A DNA stretch of 55,951 nucleotides from Moryella indoligenes (GCF_030812885.1 NZ_JAUSTO010000013.1:1-55951), one strand, 5' to 3'; shown: positions 7,992 through 13,967, counted from the stretch's first letter. Made by a program: numbers and translations. The notes: generated by a model from the sequence alone, not told the origin.

Positions 7992-8486
7992 TTATCTGAT
8001 GCGCAGGCTCTCGCCCTGCTCAAGATGTGCAAAGTTGTACACCGCTCCACCCTTTAAAGCCTCCTTGATACTCGCAGTGTCGATCTTCGGTTCCTGCTGG
8101 ATGAGGAAGTCTTCAGGCACGCTCTCCGGAGCGTCAACGACAACGCGCGGCGGGTTCTTCGCAATGCTGAAAGAAAACAGCGTTGTCTTAAACTTCCGCT
8201 TTCCGGTGGTTTCCATGGATGCCTGAAGGGCTTCCTTCATGCGTTCAATGTTGGCTTCAAGGCTTCTCTTCCTTTCACTCATGCGGGAAATCTGACCCTT
8301 TAAACCCTCAACATCTGACTGCAATTTTGCGATCACACTGGCATAGCCGTCTGCCTTGTCCTCGATCTCCCCGTCAAGGCCCTCCATTGTGTCCCGAAGT
8401 ACACCCAAATCGGTGTCCGGGTCAGACGCGAGGTCAAGGAGCTGCATATACTTCCCCGTCAGCTCGTACAAAGTGCTACTTTTCAT
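7992..8486 (-). CDS. Siphovirus Gp157 family protein
   Basis: 164 residues. The start MKSSTLYELTGKYMQLLDLA is the signature of the Gp157 family. A coiled coil follows (about 50-105, SRMSERKRSLEANIERMKEA), then a beta C-terminus with FSFSIAKNPPRVVVD and VPEDFLI. Length is normal. Gp157 of streptococcal phage Sfi is linked to phage resistance when expressed in the host, and its molecular role is unknown. The ATG follows GGAAAGGAAAGC. It stands at the head of the recombination and replication block, as in many Siphoviridae. Confidence 0.85.
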   Translation of the reverse strand: MKSSTLYELTGKYMQLLDLASDPDTDLGVLRDTMEGLDGEIEDKADGYASVIAKLQSDVEGLKGQISRMSERKRSLEANIERMKEALQASMETTGKRKFKTTLFSFSIAKNPPRVVVDAPESVPEDFLIQQEPKIDTASIKEALKGGAVYNFAHLEQGESLRIR

Positions 8487-8549
8487 TGCTTTCCTTTCCG
8501 GCTATCGGTATAATGTGGATAGCCTTTCAAATGATTGGTTAATAGTTAC

Positions 8550-8771
8550 TTAGATCAGCGCCCCTCGCTCGCCAAAGGTCGGGGCGTTTTTCTTTTCTCC
8601 GTTTCCGCAGAGCTCAAGGCACATCTGCCATGTGGGCGGTGTCTTTCGCAGCTCCTCTCTGGCTTCCTTTGCCTCTCTGATCTTCTTGAACTCGTACTTG
8701 AGCCCAAGCCGGACGAAATTCCAGACGTGCTCGTCGTGCATCGTCGGGAACAACTTTCGCATCTTACTCAT
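8550..8771 (-). CDS. Small hypothetical phage protein
   Basis: 73 residues from ATG 8771, which overlaps the end of the beta-helix gene. A longer reading to 8864 would be buried in that gene. The protein is helical and highly charged (KYEFKKIREAKEAREELRK), with a short C-terminal CLELCGNGEKKNAP segment. Its last 15 codons contain a GC-rich hairpin that reads as a terminator on the other strand. No family recognised. Confidence 0.58.
   Translation of the reverse strand: MSKMRKLFPTMHDEHVWNFVRLGLKYEFKKIREAKEAREELRKTPPTWQMCLELCGNGEKKNAPTFGERGALI
8558..8591 (+). terminator. Rightward intrinsic terminator inside a leftward gene
   Basis: GCGCCCC at 8558-8564 pairs with GGGGCGT at 8581-8587 around a 16-nt loop and runs into TTTTT on the + strand. 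It lies within the 3' end of the small leftward gene, so its likely effect is to stop transcription running against the early operon. Confidence 0.5.
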
Positions 8772-9546
8772 GCGTCCCCTCTTCTTCGAGCATATTCTCT
8801 GCAAACTTGACGTATCTTTCGTACATCTTCCCTGACCTTTCCGAATCCTTGTAAGCCTTTTCAATCAGCTCCGCGGAAGTGCCAAGGAAACAGCCGACAG
8901 ACCACATTCCCGTTACTTTATTGAAAAAGAAGTCTCTATAGCTCGACCACGAATTTTTAAAAACAAAATTAACGGTAGATGTCAGCTTAAAAGCTTCTTT
9001 GTACCAAAATGTAACCCACGCATTGCCGTCCACCTGCGCATCGCCGTACACCAGCGCATTGCCACGCACCCACGCATTGCCGGATACCCACGCATTGCCG
9101 TCCACCTGCGCATTGCCGTCCACCTGCGCATTGCCGTCCACCTGCGCATTGCCACGCACCCGCGCATTGCCACGCACCTGCGCATTGCCGGATACCCGCG
9201 CATTGCCACGCACCCACGCATTGCCGGATACCCGCGCATTGCCGTCCACCTGCGCATTGCCGGATACCCACGCATTGCCGTCCACCCGCGTATTGCCGGA
9301 TACCCACGCATTGCCGTCCACCTGCGCATTGCCGTCCACCTGCGCATTGCCGTCCACCTGCGCATTGCCGAATACCCACGCATTGCCGGATTCATCAAGA
9401 TTGTTTTCGCTTTCAATCCATCCGCCGATTTCTCCAGCGTTCACAGTTCCAAAACTGATCAGCGCCCTAATCCGATGAAAAACAACTGTTTCCCCGAATA
9501 GAACTTCCGTCTTGGTTTCCCCTGTAAACTCATACTTTTTATTCAT
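8764..9546 (-). CDS. Hexapeptide beta-helix protein (YdcK-like)
   Basis: 260 residues. A 54-residue N-terminal domain (MNKKYEFTGETK, then GEIGGWIESENNL) leads into 20 full hexapeptides of the form NAxVxG at residues 55-174, with a partial 21st. An 80-residue alpha/beta C-terminal domain follows. The repeats predict a left-handed parallel beta-helix like the one in E. coli YdcK and the trimeric hexapeptide proteins. Position 3 (Q, W, R, L) and position 5 (D, S, R, F, Y) are the only variable sites. No acyltransferase active site is visible. Its role in phages is unknown. The DNA repeat is so regular that repeat number should change by slippage. Confidence 0.72.
   Translation of the reverse strand: MNKKYEFTGETKTEVLFGETVVFHRIRALISFGTVNAGEIGGWIESENNLDESGNAWVFGNAQVDGNAQVDGNAQVDGNAWVSGNTRVDGNAWVSGNAQVDGNARVSGNAWVRGNARVSGNAQVRGNARVRGNAQVDGNAQVDGNAQVDGNAWVSGNAWVRGNALVYGDAQVDGNAWVTFWYKEAFKLTSTVNFVFKNSWSSYRDFFFNKVTGMWSVGCFLGTSAELIEKAYKDSERSGKMYERYVKFAENMLEEEGTHE
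9013..9384 (-). repeat. 18-bp coding minisatellite, about 20 copies
   Basis: On the + strand the unit is close to CATTGCCGTCCACCTGCG, repeated in tandem through 372 nt with substitutions at only a few places. Variants replace CCGTCC with CCACGC or CCGGAT and CTG with CCA or CCG. The unit is a multiple of three, so it encodes whole hexapeptides and leaves several other frames open as well. Confidence 0.9.
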
Positions 9547-9555
9547 GTTCTTACC

Positions 9556-9717
9556 TCACGCAAGCAGGCAAAAGCCGATAGCCATCACAATGATGATGAA
9601 TCCCAACAGCAGGTTCATATCCTTCGCGTCCCGCAACTCGTGTCTGAGCCTCCGCGTTTCCCTGTCAAGGCAGCTGTCGATGTCTGCCACAGGGATAAAC
9701 CTTACAATGTTTTTCAT
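9556..9717 (-). CDS. Small single-span membrane protein
   Basis: 53 residues, found by reading the gap: MKNIVRFIPVADIDS, a charged helix (DRETRRLRHELRDAK), then a hydrophobic segment LLLGFIIIVMAIGFCLLA at the C-terminus. The ATG overlaps the stop of the XRE gene as ATGA. AGGAG lies 7 nt upstream, so expression is probably coupled. It is the right size and shape for a tail-anchored phage regulator or inner-membrane effector. Function unknown. Confidence 0.68.
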   Translation of the reverse strand: MKNIVRFIPVADIDSCLDRETRRLRHELRDAKDMNLLLGFIIIVMAIGFCLLA

Positions 9718-9950
9718 GATGTTCTCCTCACAAAGTCAATCTCATATCCCGCTGCTTCTGCTATCAGAGCGATAGTCAGAAAGTCCAGCGTTCCGAGTGT
9801 CTTTTCTCTACCCTTACGGGAAAGTGTTTCTTTACCGAGCCCCAGCTTTTCGCAGAGCTCAGACTTGGACAGTGCTTTGCGCTGCATGGCCTCTGTCACC
9901 TTTCCGTTAATCCGAATGCTCCAGTCTTCAGCCGGGCCGATTCGCGGCAT
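9714..9950 (-). CDS. XRE-type helix-turn-helix regulator
   Basis: 78 residues. The sequence AMQRKALSKSELCEKLGLGKETLSRK is a Cro/CI helix-turn-helix, then TLGTLDFLTIALIAEAAGYE is the closing helices. AAAGGAGG stands 6 nt before the ATG. It has no dimerisation domain beyond the short C-terminus. It lies in the early operon below the Cro-like gene and may be a secondary regulator of phage genes. Confidence 0.7.
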   Translation of the reverse strand: MPRIGPAEDWSIRINGKVTEAMQRKALSKSELCEKLGLGKETLSRKGREKTLGTLDFLTIALIAEAAGYEIDFVRRTS

Positions 9951-10044
9951 TGGTGGCCTCCTTTCTCACTTCATCAATCCGTTGATAAAGCAACTTTTGT
10001 GCAACCCGGAGTCACAAGCATATTGCTTGCATCGCTCTTAGAGT

Positions 10045-10218
10045 TCAATCGTGATTTTTTGAAATCTGTGGTTTACGATCTTCTTCAGCAAATCGAGTCA
10101 TCCAATACTTAAACTCGATGCAACTCGATTCTGAATTTCTATGCTGGCCTTGAACCTTTGATTCGAGGTCAGCTACTCTTTTTTCAAGCTGCTCATACCG
10201 CTTTTTAGATATCCACAT
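10045..10218 (-). CDS. Small coiled-coil hypothetical protein
   Basis: 57 residues found by reading the gap: MWISKKRYEQLEKRVADLES is a clear heptad pattern, then a polar tail with CIEFKYWMTRFAEE. GGAAGGAAG precedes the ATG by 4 to 8 nt. It resembles the short coiled-coil proteins common in clostridial phage early regions. No function can be given. Confidence 0.6.
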   Translation of the reverse strand: MWISKKRYEQLEKRVADLESKVQGQHRNSESSCIEFKYWMTRFAEEDRKPQISKNHD

Positions 10219-10244
10219 CTTTCTTCCTTCCTGGCAATCTCAAA

Positions 10245-10391
10245 TTACCTACGACGGAACAAATGGTTGATACCATCAAAGAAATGACTGAAAAGCTTTC
10301 TACGATTCAGGATAATTAACACTCCCGGTTTCATCTCCAAAGGCCGCCGCTCTTTAATGGCGGTCTTTTTGTTGTTGTTGTGCGCCTTCAT
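10245..10391 (-). CDS. Small basic hypothetical protein
   Basis: 48 residues: MKAHNNNKKTAIKERRPLEM, a hydrophobic VLIILNR strand, then HFFDGINHLFRRR. An excellent site, GAGGAGGAG, lies 5 nt before the ATG. The gene fits exactly between its neighbours with a 20-nt gap upstream and 26 nt downstream. On the opposite strand the same DNA also reads as a coding-like tail plus a terminator, so strand assignment is not fully certain. Confidence 0.5.
   Translation of the reverse strand: MKAHNNNKKTAIKERRPLEMKPGVLIILNRRKLFSHFFDGINHLFRRR
10342..10370 (+). terminator. Rightward intrinsic terminator
   Basis: GGCCGCC (10342-10348) pairs with GGCGGTC (10359-10365, one G-U) around a 10-nt loop and is followed by TTTTT. 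It reads on the + strand, against the early operon, within the small basic protein gene. Confidence 0.6.
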
Positions 10392-10411
10392 ATTGTCTCC
10401 TCCTCACTTCA

Positions 10412-10609
10412 TCAGCTCTTCGATAGATGCGCCTTGCTATCAAGATGTCCACGAGGCTTCAGGATATCAATCAGCGTCTGATTTATCTTCGTCTGTGTCT
10501 CAAGCGCCTGAGCAGTCAACCCCATCTGGTACTGAAGCTTTTTCTGATTCCGAATCCGGTCTGCAAGAATCAGAGCCCCCAGAACAATAATCCATGCCTT
10601 TATTTTCAA
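10412..10609 (-). CDS. Small membrane protein with TTG start
   Basis: 65 residues starting at TTG 10607-10609, with GGAGGAAGGG 6 nt upstream. The N-terminal segment AWIIVLGALILAD is one membrane span. The rest is a polar helix with NQKKLQYQMGLTAQALETQ. It is the second gene of the leftward early operon after the Cro-like gene. It resembles small phage membrane proteins of unknown use. The TTG start is chosen because the only other start, an internal ATG, would remove the span and lacks a ribosome site. Confidence 0.58.
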   Translation of the reverse strand: MKIKAWIIVLGALILADRIRNQKKLQYQMGLTAQALETQTKINQTLIDILKPRGHLDSKAHLSKS

Positions 10610-10666
10610 GATATCCCTTCCCTCCTTCCTGTGTGGTTTGTCCTAATGTCTCATATCGTGACATTT

Positions 10667-10858
10667 TTAAGTAAAAAAAAGCTTTTGCACCGTTGTTTTA
10701 AAGTATTCCGCCAGTCGAATCTTGATATCGTCCCGCGGAACCCTTTCCTCAGTTTCATACATCGCCAGTGCAGAACGGCTTATTCCAATGGCAGAAGCTA
10801 CTGTTTCAAGGGTTTTGTTCCCTCTCAGTTTCTTTAGACGCTCCCCATAACCTTCCAA
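10667..10858 (-). CDS. Cro-like XRE repressor
   Basis: 63 residues from TTG 10858, with GAAGGTGAT 4 nt upstream. A longer reading to ATG 10942 would run through the switch region and has no ribosome site. Helix-turn-helix: LRGNKTLETVASAIG then ISRSALAMYETEERVP. No C-terminal dimer domain is present, as in Cro proteins. It is transcribed leftward, opposite the CI-like gene, and heads the early operon, the classic place for the lytic switch protein. Confidence 0.75.
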   Translation of the reverse strand: MEGYGERLKKLRGNKTLETVASAIGISRSALAMYETEERVPRDDIKIRLAEYFKTTVQKLFFT

Positions 10859-10999
10859 AATTATCACCTTCTTTCTTTTGTCACATTTCGTTGCAAATGA
10901 ATCATAGCACCTGCAATTCCTGTTGTCAACAACCTGTGACATTTTTTTCTTGATTTTTTCACGAATCGTGATACTATCTAATTAAGAAAGAGGTGAGCC
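10859..10999. promoter_or_regulatory. Divergent lysogeny switch region
   Basis: This gap separates the Cro-like and CI-like genes. A rightward promoter is clear: TTGATT at 10950-10955, a 16-nt spacer, TACTAT at 10972-10977. The spacer holds a perfect dyad TCACGA-A-TCGTGA at 10959-10971, a good operator for autoregulation of the CI-like gene. Further GTGACA-type half sites lie at 10881-10886 (GTCACA) and 10936-10941. A similar pair, ATGTC and GTGACAT, lies at 10646-10664 beyond the Cro-like gene. The leftward promoter was not placed with confidence. Confidence 0.65.
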
Positions 11000-11386
11000 A
11001 TGGGAGATTTCAATAATGTATTTAAAAGCCTAAGAATAGCTAGTGGCCTTACTCAGGAAGAGTTGGCACAAAAATTACACATTTCTAGAAGTCGAGTAGG
11101 AATGTACGAGACTGGTGCAAGGCAACCAGATTATGAAACACTCGAAGCCATTGCTGATTTTTTCAATGTTGACATGGACTATTTGCTCGGAAGGAGCACC
11201 AAAACAACAGTCATCCCAAATACCGGCTACTACTTCAATCCGGAGACTGCCGAAGTAGCACAAAAAGTATTTGAAAATAAAGAATTAAGATTATTATTTG
11301 ACGCAGCGAAAGATTCCTCTCCAGAAGATATACGCACCATACATCAAATGCTTCTTGCCTTAAAGAGGAAAGAAAAAAATGAATGA
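11000..11386 (+). CDS. CI-like XRE repressor
   Basis: 128 residues. N-terminal helix-turn-helix: GLTQEELAQKLHISRSRVGM, then YETGARQPDYETL and FFNVDMDYLLG, the usual end of the domain. The C-terminal 50 residues (ETAEVAQKVFENKELRLLF) form a helical domain common in clostridial prophage repressors and lack a LexA-type peptidase. Relief of repression would therefore need another factor such as an ImmA-like protein, and the next gene may be related to that. AAAGAGGTGAGCC precedes the ATG. The promoter and dyad described above lie directly upstream. Confidence 0.8.
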   Translation: MGDFNNVFKSLRIASGLTQEELAQKLHISRSRVGMYETGARQPDYETLEAIADFFNVDMDYLLGRSTKTTVIPNTGYYFNPETAEVAQKVFENKELRLLFDAAKDSSPEDIRTIHQMLLALKRKEKNE

Positions 11387-11600
11387 AGTATACGTTCACT
11401 TATTAGACTTTAAAACCACGCAGCAAGCAGAGGCTATCACTAAAAATGAAGATTCGAGCTATTCTATTTTTTTGAACAGTCGTTTATCTTCACTTATGCT
11501 AAAAGATGCTTACGAACATGCGCTAAAGCATATACAGTCCGGGGATTTTGAAAAAGATGATGTTCAGGAAATAGAATTGGAAGCGCACATAGACGGTTAA
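11379..11600 (+). CDS. Short ImmA/IrrE-like protein lacking the catalytic Glu
   Basis: 73 residues, overlapping the repressor gene by 8 nt. YSIFLNSRLS followed by YEHALKHIQSGDF recalls the short ImmA/IrrE-like proteins found after repressors in clostridial prophages. The zinc motif HExxH appears here as HALKH, so the catalytic glutamate is Ala while both histidines remain. Either it binds metal without cutting, or this lineage uses another acid. An anti-repressor role is inference from position. Confidence 0.6.
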   Translation: MNEVYVHLLDFKTTQQAEAITKNEDSSYSIFLNSRLSSLMLKDAYEHALKHIQSGDFEKDDVQEIELEAHIDG

Positions 11601-11613
11601 GGAGAATGTTTTA

Positions 11614-12567
11614 ATGACTTCAAGATTTAAAGAAAAGTTAGATTTTATCCGTAATGCTTGTGTAAAATATTTCAAAGCGCCTATTGAAGCAGGTCTTTCT
11701 ATTTGGCAGATTTTATCCATCTTGTTTTTGCTAGCAACTCTTTCAGCAATTTGCGCATGGACATTTGATTCACTGAGAATTGCACCAATTTCTTTAGCCA
11801 TTGCAATTGCTCTGTGGGGAATTAAAAGAAAAAATAAAAAGATCAAAGAATGCGCTGGCATTGCATCTAGTACTCTCACACAAACTCCAAGTGAAGAGTT
11901 GAAGATCAACAACGCCTCGCACCCTCGTTTGAACTTAGAAGATTTGCCTGAAATCAAATTTACCAACATTACAAAACTCACGAATCTTGAAATGGTTAAA
12001 AACTTTGTTGCTGTTGACGTGGAAACAACAGGCTTGAACCCTAGCAAAAATAGAATTGTAGAAATCGCAGCTGTTCGTTTTGAAAACTGGAAGCCTGCAA
12101 AAGAGTTACATACATATATTAACCCACAGTGTAAAATTCCGCAAAAAACTATAGCTATTCATGGCATTACAAACGAACAAGTTCAAGATGCGCCTTGTTT
12201 CGAAAACATAGTTGATAGCTTATCGGATTTTATCGGAGAGCTCCCTATTGTTGGTCACAATTTGATTTTTGACTTAAAATTCTTATTTTGTTCGGGATAT
12301 GATTTTACTGAAATAAAAAAACGAAAATACTACGACACTTTGACCCTCGCCAGTCGTGTACTAATAAAAGAAGGCTCACAGCGTTGGAACGTGCAAGAAG
12401 GAATCTATGAAGATATAGAGGACGATGGTGATGTGGAAGATTATAAACTAACAACGCTGTGTGATTATTATGGTATTCGAGACAATAAAAACGCGCATAG
12501 CGCATCCTCTGACAGCCACGCAGCAGGTTTGTTATTCAAACACTTAATAGACGACAAGATGTGTTGA
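11614..12567 (+). CDS. Membrane-anchored DnaQ-type 3'-5' exonuclease
   Basis: 317 residues. Two hydrophobic segments lie at about 31-50 and 57-70, followed by a basic KRKNKK stop-transfer and a 50-residue linker. The C-terminal DEDDh exonuclease domain has ExoI with Asp135 and Glu137 in VDVETTG, ExoII with Asp220 in GHNLIFD, and ExoIII with His295 and Asp300. All catalytic residues are present. The DNA is more AT-rich than the early operon. Genes between repressor and integrase in prophages are usually lysogenic cargo, so a role against other phages is possible. The anchoring of a nuclease at the membrane would place it where phage DNA enters. That is inference. Confidence 0.75.
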   Translation: MTSRFKEKLDFIRNACVKYFKAPIEAGLSIWQILSILFLLATLSAICAWTFDSLRIAPISLAIAIALWGIKRKNKKIKECAGIASSTLTQTPSEELKINNASHPRLNLEDLPEIKFTNITKLTNLEMVKNFVAVDVETTGLNPSKNRIVEIAAVRFENWKPAKELHTYINPQCKIPQKTIAIHGITNEQVQDAPCFENIVDSLSDFIGELPIVGHNLIFDLKFLFCSGYDFTEIKKRKYYDTLTLASRVLIKEGSQRWNVQEGIYEDIEDDGDVEDYKLTTLCDYYGIRDNKNAHSASSDSHAAGLLFKHLIDDKMC

Positions 12568-12573
12568 AAAAGT

Positions 12574-12644
12574 AAAAAACCGCCCAGGTGCTACCAACAC
12601 CAGGGCGGAATGAAACTGATAATCCGAAGATGATCAGCCCGAAC
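12574..12644 (-). ncRNA. Predicted small antisense RNA, type I antitoxin-like
   Basis: A leftward promoter (12651-12679) should start transcription near 12644. A 6-bp plus 4-bp hairpin (CCGCCC at 12580-12585 with GGGCGG at 12603-12608, inner GGTG with CACC) followed by six T on the minus strand ends it at about 12574. The RNA would be about 70 nt and antisense to the mRNA tail of the exonuclease gene. Its layout matches antitoxin RNAs of holin-like type I toxin loci in firmicutes, whose terminators overlap the toxin mRNA end. No toxin frame is seen here. Confidence 0.6.
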
Positions 12645-12650
12645 AAGCTC

Positions 12651-12679
12651 ATAGTATCATCTTCGGGGCATCCTGTCAA
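12651..12679 (-). promoter_or_regulatory. Strong sigma-A promoter for the antisense RNA
   Basis: On the minus strand TTGACA (12679-12674), a 17-nt spacer and TACTAT (12656-12651) make one of the best promoters in the window. The only gene leftward of it is on the other strand, so it points to a non-coding transcript. Confidence 0.7.
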
Positions 12680-12715
12680 AAGGGTGTTCTTTTTGTACCC
12701 AAAAAGGAGGATACT

Positions 12716-13744
12716 ATGGCAAGAAAAGCAAAAGGTCAGCTCCCGTCCGGAAACATCCGCATCCAAAAAGTTGTTTCCGTGAGTCCAGACGGGAAGCGAA
12801 AATTTAAGTCTTTTACAGGGCGCACACGCGCCGAAGCGGAGTATTTATACTCTCGATGGCTACTTAATTGTCCGGAAGAAAAGAAGCGCTCTCTGACGCT
12901 CTCAGAGGCTGTCAGGAGGTATATTGATGCGAAAGAGGATGTCCTCTCTCCGTCTACTATCGTAGGGTATGGGAGAATACTGCATCAGTATGTCTCCGGA
13001 GCGGTGATTGGACAAGCCGATCTTAGCAGCATTAGCACCAAAGATATGCAACTATGGATCAGCGATCTCTCGGGACGCGGCTTATCACCTAAAACAGTGC
13101 GCAATGCTTATATGCTTGTAAAATCTTCCATTTTGCTTTTTAATCCCGACTACAGAGACTCAGTCACGCTGCCGGCAAAAAAAAGACAGGACACCTACTG
13201 CCCGTCCGACCAAGATATCAAGCAGTTGCTGTCAGTCATCACGGATAAGGAGCTGGAGATCGCCGTACTGCTCGCCGCTTTTGGTCCGCTCCGTAGATCA
13301 GAGATTTGTGCGCTCGAATCGTCAGATATCAACGGGAACGCTATCACTGTAAGCAAGGCATGCGTAGTTAATTCTTTTGGAGACTGGATCGTCAAGCAAC
13401 CTAAGACCTATGGGAGTTACAGGAAAATTGAAATGCCTACGTTTGTAATCGAAAAAATGAAAGGAATTAATGGCAGAATTATTGCCTGCACGCCGCAAGC
13501 ACTCTCAGGTCGCTTCCGCAAAGCGCTTCGCGCCTCTAGCTGCCCGCATTTCCGCTTCCACGATCTCCGGCACTATTCCGCCTCCATTATGCACGCGATT
13601 GGAATTCCAGATCAGTATATCATGCAGCGCGGCGGATGGATCTCAGACAACGTTATGAAAAGGGTCTACCGCAATATCATTGACACTGAGCAGGAGCGGC
13701 AGACAAAAAAAATAACTGGTCATTTCGAGCAGATAATAATTTGA
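12716..13744 (+). CDS. int: Tyrosine site-specific integrase
   Basis: 342 residues. The N-terminal part is an arm-type DNA-binding region (about 1-60), then a SAM-like core-binding domain (61-155) with TLSEAVRRYIDAKE. The catalytic domain has Arg193 in GPLRRSE, Lys230, His282 and Arg285 in HDLRH, Trp308 in GGW and Tyr318 in VYRN. All expected residues are in place. AAAAGGAGG precedes ATG 12716. It lies 137 nt from the 3' end of tRNA-Ser, the expected attachment site, and should integrate and excise the element to its left. Confidence 0.92.
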   Translation: MARKAKGQLPSGNIRIQKVVSVSPDGKRKFKSFTGRTRAEAEYLYSRWLLNCPEEKKRSLTLSEAVRRYIDAKEDVLSPSTIVGYGRILHQYVSGAVIGQADLSSISTKDMQLWISDLSGRGLSPKTVRNAYMLVKSSILLFNPDYRDSVTLPAKKRQDTYCPSDQDIKQLLSVITDKELEIAVLLAAFGPLRRSEICALESSDINGNAITVSKACVVNSFGDWIVKQPKTYGSYRKIEMPTFVIEKMKGINGRIIACTPQALSGRFRKALRASSCPHFRFHDLRHYSASIMHAIGIPDQYIMQRGGWISDNVMKRVYRNIIDTEQERQTKKITGHFEQIII

Positions 13745-13746
13745 TC

Positions 13747-13762
13747 TGTCACACGTGTGACA
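13747..13762. other. Perfect 16-nt palindrome after the integrase stop
   Basis: TGTCACACGTGTGACA begins 3 nt after the integrase stop codon region and is fully self-complementary. It is not followed by T residues, so it is not a terminator. It shares the TGTCAC/GTGACA half sites seen around the Cro/CI switch. It is a candidate binding site for a phage repressor or a directionality factor. Confidence 0.5.
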
Positions 13763-13820
13763 AATGCACCATTTCGATGTACTTTTTTCCGGTTTCTGTG
13801 ATCCGTTTTCAGTAAACAAA

Positions 13821-13872
13821 AAACCCCGGAAACCGCATGTTTACTGAGGAAACAGCGTATTTCCGAGGTTTT
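13821..13872. terminator. Bidirectional terminator between integrase and tRNA-Ser
   Basis: AAACCCCGGAAA at 13821-13832 pairs with TTTCCGAGGTTT at 13860-13871 with one mismatch. A T-run follows on both strands. An overlapping second inverted repeat, CAGTAAACA (13810-13818) with TGTTTACTG (13838-13846), could fold instead. It would end the tRNA transcript leftward and the integrase transcript rightward. Confidence 0.6.
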
Positions 13873-13880
13873 ATAAAAGC

Positions 13881-13967
13881 GGAGAGCATGGGATTCGAAC
13901 CCACGCACCGGTCACCCGGCCTAACGCATTTCGAGTGCGCCCCCTTGAACCGCTTGGGTAACTCTCC
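13881..13967 (-). tRNA. tRNA-Ser (anticodon CGA)
   Basis: 87 nt reading leftward. The acceptor stem GGAGAGT pairs with GCTCTCC. The anticodon loop CACTCGAAATGCG carries CGA (reads UCG). A long variable arm, GGCCGGGTGACCGGT, is typical of serine tRNA. T-arm is GTGGGTTCGAATCCCAT. The discriminator base is G and CCA is not encoded. Its 3' end faces the integrase gene, so it is the likely attB, with the phage restoring the tRNA 3' end. Confidence 0.93.

Noticed and set aside
9013..9384. Tandem repeat as a CRISPR array
   Set aside because: Units are contiguous with no unique spacers and lie within a coding frame. There are no cas genes in the window.
8982..9478. Long open frames on both strands through the hexapeptide gene (MRRWTAMRG- and ALPSTCALP-type repeats)
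   Set aside because: They come from the 18-bp repeat being a multiple of three. They have no ribosome sites and no sensible protein, and the NAxVxG frame is the only one with flanking domains.
10859..10942. Longer Cro-like protein starting at ATG 10942
   Set aside because: The extra 28 residues cover operators and the divergent gap, have no ribosome site, and add nothing to the helix-turn-helix. TTG 10858 has a good site.
12536..12766. 76-residue minus-strand frame (MSLFGLIIFGLS part) as a toxin gene
   Set aside because: The ATG of the hydrophobic part overlaps the -10 region itself, so the transcript would lack it or be leaderless. No ribosome site is present. The terminator would also cut the frame.
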